A DNA stretch of 64,000 nucleotides from Pedobacter steynii (GTDB taxonomy: Bacteria; Bacteroidota; Bacteroidia; Sphingobacteriales; Sphingobacteriaceae): assembly GCF_001721645.1 (NCBI RefSeq), contig NZ_CP017141.1, forward strand, positions 744,001-808,000, read 5' to 3'. Shown here piece by piece: positions 59,920 to 64,000 of this stretch (position 1 is the first letter of the stretch; every line of letters begins with the position of its first letter). Below the pieces are notes generated by a model. It was given only the letters and a program-made list of their open reading frames with translations. It had not been told where the DNA came from and did no database searches. A program made the translations under genes and the position numbers.

Positions 59920-61836
59920 ATGATTTCAATAAACGACTTAACATTCCTGATAGGCTCCAGAGCTTTATACGAAGAGGCAAACTGGCACATTAAACCAGGC
60001 GAGAGAATTGGATTAATCGGAGCCAACGGAACCGGTAAATCTACCCTTCTAAAAATAATAGTTGGAGAGTATGGCCCTTCTTCGGGTACCATTTCCATGT
60101 CCAAAGACCTGAAGATAGGTTACCTGAACCAGGATTTACTTTCTTACGATTCACACCATAGTATTTTACACGTTGCGATGGAGGCCTTTGAGCGCCAAAA
60201 TCAACTTCATGATGAGATTGAAGTACTCTTAAAAAAGATTGAAACTGACTATTCTGAAGAAGTTTTAAACAAACTGAGCGATAAGCAACAGGAGTTTGAG
60301 GCCTTAGACGGGTATAACATAGAATACAGAGCCAATGAGATCCTTGCAGGTCTGGGTTTCAGTACTGCAGATCAGCACCGGCCATTGAATACTTTCTCCG
60401 GAGGATGGAGGATGAGGGTAATGCTTGCAAAAATACTTTTGCAGACACCAGATATCCTTTTGCTCGATGAGCCTACCAACCACATGGATTTACCTTCCAT
60501 CAAATGGCTGGAAACTTATTTGTTAAGCTTTGAAGGTGCCATTGTGATCGTTTCTCACGATAGGTATTTCTTAGATAAAGTAGTGAACCGTATTGTAGAA
60601 TCCCGCAAAGGAAAACTCACCCCTTACGCCGGAAATTACACCTTCTATCTGGAAGAAAAAGCCCTTCGCGGTGAAATCCAGAAAGGAGAGTTTAAAAACC
60701 AGCAGGCAAAGATCAAACAGGAAGAACGCCTGATTGAACGTTTCCGTGCCAAAGCTTCCAAAGCAAAAATGGCACAGTCAAGGATGAAAGCCCTGGACAA
60801 AATGGAACGTGTGGAAGATGTTGATGATGACAACCCGACAGTTAACTTCCAGTTTAAGTTCTCTAAGCCATCCGGCCGCCACGTAATCCGCATAGAGGAA
60901 GCCACAAAAAGCTATCCGAATGTAGATATCCTGGAGAATGCCGAAGGTGTAATTGAAAAAGGTGATAAAATTGCTTTAATTGGTGCCAACGGTAAGGGTA
61001 AATCCACCTTGCTACGGATCATTGCAGGTGCAGAAGCCTTTCAGGGTAAATGCGAAACCGGTCATAATGTAACCACCACTTTCTTTGCTCAGCATCAGCT
61101 GGAATCTTTACACCTGGACAATACCATTCTGGAGGAACTTCAGGCATTTGCCCCTAAGCATACCGATACAGAATTACGTGGTATCCTGGGTTGTTTCCTT
61201 TTCACCGGTGATGATGTTTTCAAGAAAATCCGCGTATTATCCGGAGGAGAGAAATCAAGGGTAGCATTAGCGAAGTCTTTAACAACAGACTCTAACTTCC
61301 TGATTCTGGATGAGCCTACGAATCACCTGGACATTCAATCTGTAAACATTCTGATCCAGGCATTAACCCAATATGAAGGTACTTTTATTGCCGTATCTCA
61401 CGATAGGTATTTCCTGGATAATGTGGCCAATAAAATATGGTTCATCGAAGATAAAGACATTAAAGAGTATCCGGGTACTTATGCGGAATACGAGGAATGG
61501 AATGCCAAAAGGCCTCCTGCTGCTCCTTCCACTGTTCCGGTCAGACCTGACAAAGAAGTGAAGCCAAAGGTAGCAGAAGAGAAAGCGGCTCCCAGCAATC
61601 AGCAGCAATTAAAAAAGCTGAATGATCAATTGAAGAAAATTGAAGCAGAGATCGCTGTTTTCGAACAAAATGTAAAAAGTATAGAAGCTGAAATTGCCGA
61701 TGAAACTGTATATTCAAATGCAGTAAAACTGGCAGCAGCCAACAAAAATTATATTGATGCCAAGCACGAGCTGGACAATGCCCAGAATAAATGGGAAGAA
61801 CTGGCTTCGGACATTATGGAAATGGAAGAAAAATGA
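59920..61836 (+). CDS. ABC-F family ATPase (Uup/EttA-like translation factor)
   Basis: This 638-residue soluble protein has two ABC domains. Walker A motifs are GANGTGKSTLL (about 38) and GANGKGKSTLL (about 353); signature motifs are FSGGWRMRVMLAKILL and LSGGEKSRVALAKSL; Walker B motifs are ILLLDEPTNHMD and LILDEPTNHLD. A linker of about 80 residues lies between. The C-terminal third has a coiled-coil extension (KLNDQLKKIEAEIAVFEQNV), typical of Uup. ABC-F proteins act on ribosomes at the E site; the exact subfamily is uncertain. Its stop overlaps the next gene's start (ATGA), giving coupled expression. Confidence 0.94.
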   Translation: MISINDLTFLIGSRALYEEANWHIKPGERIGLIGANGTGKSTLLKIIVGEYGPSSGTISMSKDLKIGYLNQDLLSYDSHHSILHVAMEAFERQNQLHDEIEVLLKKIETDYSEEVLNKLSDKQQEFEALDGYNIEYRANEILAGLGFSTADQHRPLNTFSGGWRMRVMLAKILLQTPDILLLDEPTNHMDLPSIKWLETYLLSFEGAIVIVSHDRYFLDKVVNRIVESRKGKLTPYAGNYTFYLEEKALRGEIQKGEFKNQQAKIKQEERLIERFRAKASKAKMAQSRMKALDKMERVEDVDDDNPTVNFQFKFSKPSGRHVIRIEEATKSYPNVDILENAEGVIEKGDKIALIGANGKGKSTLLRIIAGAEAFQGKCETGHNVTTTFFAQHQLESLHLDNTILEELQAFAPKHTDTELRGILGCFLFTGDDVFKKIRVLSGGEKSRVALAKSLTTDSNFLILDEPTNHLDIQSVNILIQALTQYEGTFIAVSHDRYFLDNVANKIWFIEDKDIKEYPGTYAEYEEWNAKRPPAAPSTVPVRPDKEVKPKVAEEKAAPSNQQQLKKLNDQLKKIEAEIAVFEQNVKSIEAEIADETVYSNAVKLAAANKNYIDAKHELDNAQNKWEELASDIMEMEEK

Positions 61837-63104
61837 TAAAACCAGGCGGATTCTTATTCCTGCTGTTATTAAGTATACAGATTGCTGTGGCTCAGAACCG
61901 GCAATTTGTATACGACAATAAAGTTTACCTGCCCGAAATAAGGACGGTACAATGTTACAATACACAGAAAGAACAATCCCTGCCTGTTATCGCACTGAAC
62001 TCTAACGAACAGCTTTATTTTTCTTTTGATGACCTGAATGGTGGCAGTAAAATCTATTCCTATACCATAGAGCAGTGTACTTCCGACTGGAAGCCATCCC
62101 GTCTTTCCCCGCTGGATTACCTGGAGGGCCTTTCCGAAGACAGAATTACGGAATATAAATATTCTTTCAGCACTTTACAGAAATACACCAATTACTCCCT
62201 GATCTTACCCAACTCCCAGATTAAACCGAAAATATCCGGTAACTACTTACTGAAAGTATACGAGGAAGGTAATCCTCAGCAGGCTGTGCTCTCTCAACGG
62301 TTTTATGTGGTTGGTAAACAAGTCGATGTAGGGATTAATGTTACGGCAAGTCAGCAGGTTTCCCTGCGTCAGCGCAACCAGAAGATAGATCTGACCATCG
62401 CCCATACTACGCCGATACAGAATCCTTCCCTTGATTTAAAAGCGGTCATCATGCAAAATGGCATTCCTCAGACTGCCATACTCAATACAAACCCAACTTT
62501 TATCAGACCCGGCGCATTGGTATACAACGACCTGAACAGCAACGATTTCCCTGCAGGGAATGAATTCAGAAAGTTTGATATCCGCAGCTTCCGGTATAAA
62601 GCGGAGAATGTACAGGAAATCATCAGAGAAGATACTGCGATTAACGTTACCCTCTTTACCGACATCAACGGCAATGCCGCCAAGTTTACCAACAGGTTTG
62701 ATGAGAACGGCAACTTCTACATCAGAAATATGGAAGGCCGGGATCCAAATACAGACAGCGATTATGCCAATATTCAGTTTAGCTTAAATGCCAGCCCTCC
62801 GGCTACCGCAGGAGACGCCTATGTAGTGGGCCGTTTCAATAACTATGTATTAAATGAAGCGAGTAAGCTCAGTTATGAGCCTTCCCGTCGTCGTTTTTAT
62901 AAAAACATCAAGTTAAAACAAGGCTTATACGATTATAAGTATGTATGGCTGGATAAGCAAAGCGGAAAAACAGATCAGTCCCTGTTTGAAGGGTCTTTCT
63001 TCGAAACAGAAAACACCTACCAGGTATTTGTCTATTACCGCAGACCGGGTTCCCGCTGGGAAGAACTCATTGGTTTTGTGAATGTGAATACCACCAAAAG
63101 ATAA
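61833..63104 (+). CDS. DUF5103 / type IX secretion plug-like protein
   Basis: This 423-residue exported protein has a signal peptide (MIKPGGFLFLLLLSIQIAVAQ) followed by beta-sandwich domains: VQCYNTQKEQSLPVIALNSNEQLYFSFDDLNGGS with QCTSDWKPSRLSPLDYLEGL, and a C-terminal Ig-like region YKYVWLDKQSGKTDQS. It matches DUF5103, the family of the Plug protein that caps the T9SS channel SprA. The start is the ATG at 61833 overlapping the ABC-F stop. Other T9SS genes are not in the window. A general outer-membrane-linked role is also possible. Confidence 0.9.
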   Translation: MIKPGGFLFLLLLSIQIAVAQNRQFVYDNKVYLPEIRTVQCYNTQKEQSLPVIALNSNEQLYFSFDDLNGGSKIYSYTIEQCTSDWKPSRLSPLDYLEGLSEDRITEYKYSFSTLQKYTNYSLILPNSQIKPKISGNYLLKVYEEGNPQQAVLSQRFYVVGKQVDVGINVTASQQVSLRQRNQKIDLTIAHTTPIQNPSLDLKAVIMQNGIPQTAILNTNPTFIRPGALVYNDLNSNDFPAGNEFRKFDIRSFRYKAENVQEIIREDTAINVTLFTDINGNAAKFTNRFDENGNFYIRNMEGRDPNTDSDYANIQFSLNASPPATAGDAYVVGRFNNYVLNEASKLSYEPSRRRFYKNIKLKQGLYDYKYVWLDKQSGKTDQSLFEGSFFETENTYQVFVYYRRPGSRWEELIGFVNVNTTKR

Positions 63105-63107
63105 AGC

Positions 63108-64000
63108 TTAGTTTTCCTGTTTAAATACCCATACTGCAAGGCTTTCCGCATCACAGAAAAACTCTGCCCAACCGGTTTCATTTACCCTTACTTCCTCTTT
63201 TCTACCACCTATTGCATCGATCATGAGCTTTCCCTGATGTTCGATCCCCATTTCCATTGCCTTAAAACCTTCCGCTCCATTGCTCATCAATACTGCCAGG
63301 CCGGAATCTTCCTTTTCGGGGATCCCTGCCCTTGTCCAGCCGATGCAATTGGAAAAATCCAGGTAATCGCGCTGTGGTCCATAAGCGAGTGCCTTTCTGA
63401 TCTTAACCATTGCGCTTAAGGAAGACAATACCGGAAGTTCTACGCTCACCTCTTTCCCTTCTTTATTTTCATCTGTATACTTCGCCCCATACAGGTCAGG
63501 ATAAAAAAGGCAGGGGATCCCCTGCTCCCGAAAAAGGATTAAGGCATAGGCCAGTGGGCGAAACCACCATTCCACGTAAGATTCCAATGCCTGTAAAGGC
63601 TGCGAATCATGGTTGTCTACAAAAGTAACCGTCAGCAAAGGATGACTTTGAACCAGGGTATCGTCAAATATTTTAGTCAGGTCGTAATGTTCCTTCTCTT
63701 TGGCTGCAAGCTGAAAATTCCGGTGAAGAAGGGAATCAAACAGCTGCATTCTCCCCTCTGTCAGCTCCAGATAATGCTGAAGCTCTTCCCGGCTTTCGAT
63801 ATTCCAGTTTTCTGCTACTACAAAAAAACCTTCTTCAAAAGTAGCTTTCATATGGTCCAGCCAATCGATTAAAAACTCAGTAGAGATGTGTTTCACTGCA
63901 TCCAGCCGGAATCCCCTCATGCCGCAGGTATGAACATACCACTCTCCCCATTGTTTCAGGTCTGCCCTCACTTCCGGATTCCTGAACTCCAGGTCATTGA
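63108..64000 (-). CDS. Alpha-amylase family glycosyl hydrolase (GH13, 5' end outside window)
   Basis: This is the C-terminal part, about 297 residues, of a GH13 enzyme continuing beyond the right edge. The catalytic residues are visible: nucleophile Asp in MRGFRLDAVKHIS, acid/base Glu in FFVVAENWN and the third Asp in TVTFVDNHDSQPLQ. The upstream part (NDLEFRNPEVRADLKQWGEWYVHTCG) is the preceding domain-B/barrel segment and shows that a GTG codon at 63971 is not the true start. It resembles the liquefying-type GH13 subfamily 5 with cytoplasmic or periplasmic variants. The C-terminal beta domain is complete. Confidence 0.92.
   Translation of the reverse strand, partial: NDLEFRNPEVRADLKQWGEWYVHTCGMRGFRLDAVKHISTEFLIDWLDHMKATFEEGFFVVAENWNIESREELQHYLELTEGRMQLFDSLLHRNFQLAAKEKEHYDLTKIFDDTLVQSHPLLTVTFVDNHDSQPLQALESYVEWWFRPLAYALILFREQGIPCLFYPDLYGAKYTDENKEGKEVSVELPVLSSLSAMVKIRKALAYGPQRDYLDFSNCIGWTRAGIPEKEDSGLAVLMSNGAEGFKAMEMGIEHQGKLMIDAIGGRKEEVRVNETGWAEFFCDAESLAVWVFKQEN

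Noticed and set aside
63108..63971. A complete alpha-amylase starting at the GTG 63971
   Set aside because: The frame continues upstream with conserved GH13 sequence to the window edge, so the gene is only partial here.

Overview
The window looks like a chromosomal segment of a Bacteroidota bacterium, most likely a Sphingobacteriaceae member close to Pedobacter. Four things point there. There is a SusC/RagA receptor wired to a FecR/ECF-sigma pair. Both tRNA genes and several protein genes have promoters of the Bacteroidota type (TAnnTTTG at -7). Lineage-restricted families are present (DUF5690, a type IX secretion plug-like DUF5103 protein, TamL, YfhO). Shine-Dalgarno sequences are mostly weak. 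I see no rRNA, CRISPR array, prophage or insertion sequence. The two tRNA genes are Arg(CCG) and Cys(GCA). The identification rests on recognised families and motifs only; nothing was searched.

Layout. 1-3951 (minus): ECF sigma, FecR anti-sigma and the start of an STN-containing SusC receptor, a cell-surface signalling nutrient-uptake locus running off the left edge. 4036-5357: VOC and GNAT genes, then a gap with one short candidate ORF. 5358-9105: a Crp/Fnr regulator followed by a five-gene redox/small-molecule operon (YceI, tautomerase, SDR, NTF2-like, nitronate monooxygenase). Two Crp-type palindromes lie between regulator and operon. 9144-17444: a J-domain/KTSC protein, then a response regulator, histidine kinase and CzcCBA-type RND efflux pump, with four TTTAAT repeats at exact 11-bp steps in front of the pump genes. 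17513-24447: alpha-L-fucosidase, a small pair ending in an SRPBCC protein, a LytTR two-component system and an outer-membrane TonB-type receptor.

24529-36251: a membrane protein, YchF, MgtE, tRNA-Arg, a patch of small unrecognised genes around a NamZ-like exo-muramidase, a fused CcsBA cytochrome c biogenesis protein, DUF1772, a lipoprotein, and two decayed fragments (SRPBCC and Crp/Fnr). 36399-46528: YfhO, an ABC permease, a single-chain dihydroxyacetone kinase, a VOC protein, two AraC-type regulators and a nitrilase-family enzyme. 46608-50522: META/DUF4377 protein, DUF4198 and PepSY proteins, a gap with a possible small RNA, and an SRPBCC protein.

50523-53730 (minus) is a compact operon of a phosphonatase-like HAD enzyme, a DUF5690 transporter-like protein and a TIGR03364-type FAD oxidoreductase, probably an organophosphonate catabolic unit, with a repeat-rich operator region in front. 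53882-64000: TspO, a small membrane protein, TamL, an SpoU methyltransferase, tRNA-Cys with a 58-residue basic protein, a candidate minus-strand small RNA, PyrD, an ABC-F ATPase, a T9SS plug-like protein and a truncated alpha-amylase.

No radically new defence or mobile system is evident. The most useful leads are the regulatory architectures (RND pump, Crp operon, phosphonate operon), the two candidate small RNAs, a two-half gene split by an in-frame TGA, and the decayed Crp/SRPBCC pair.
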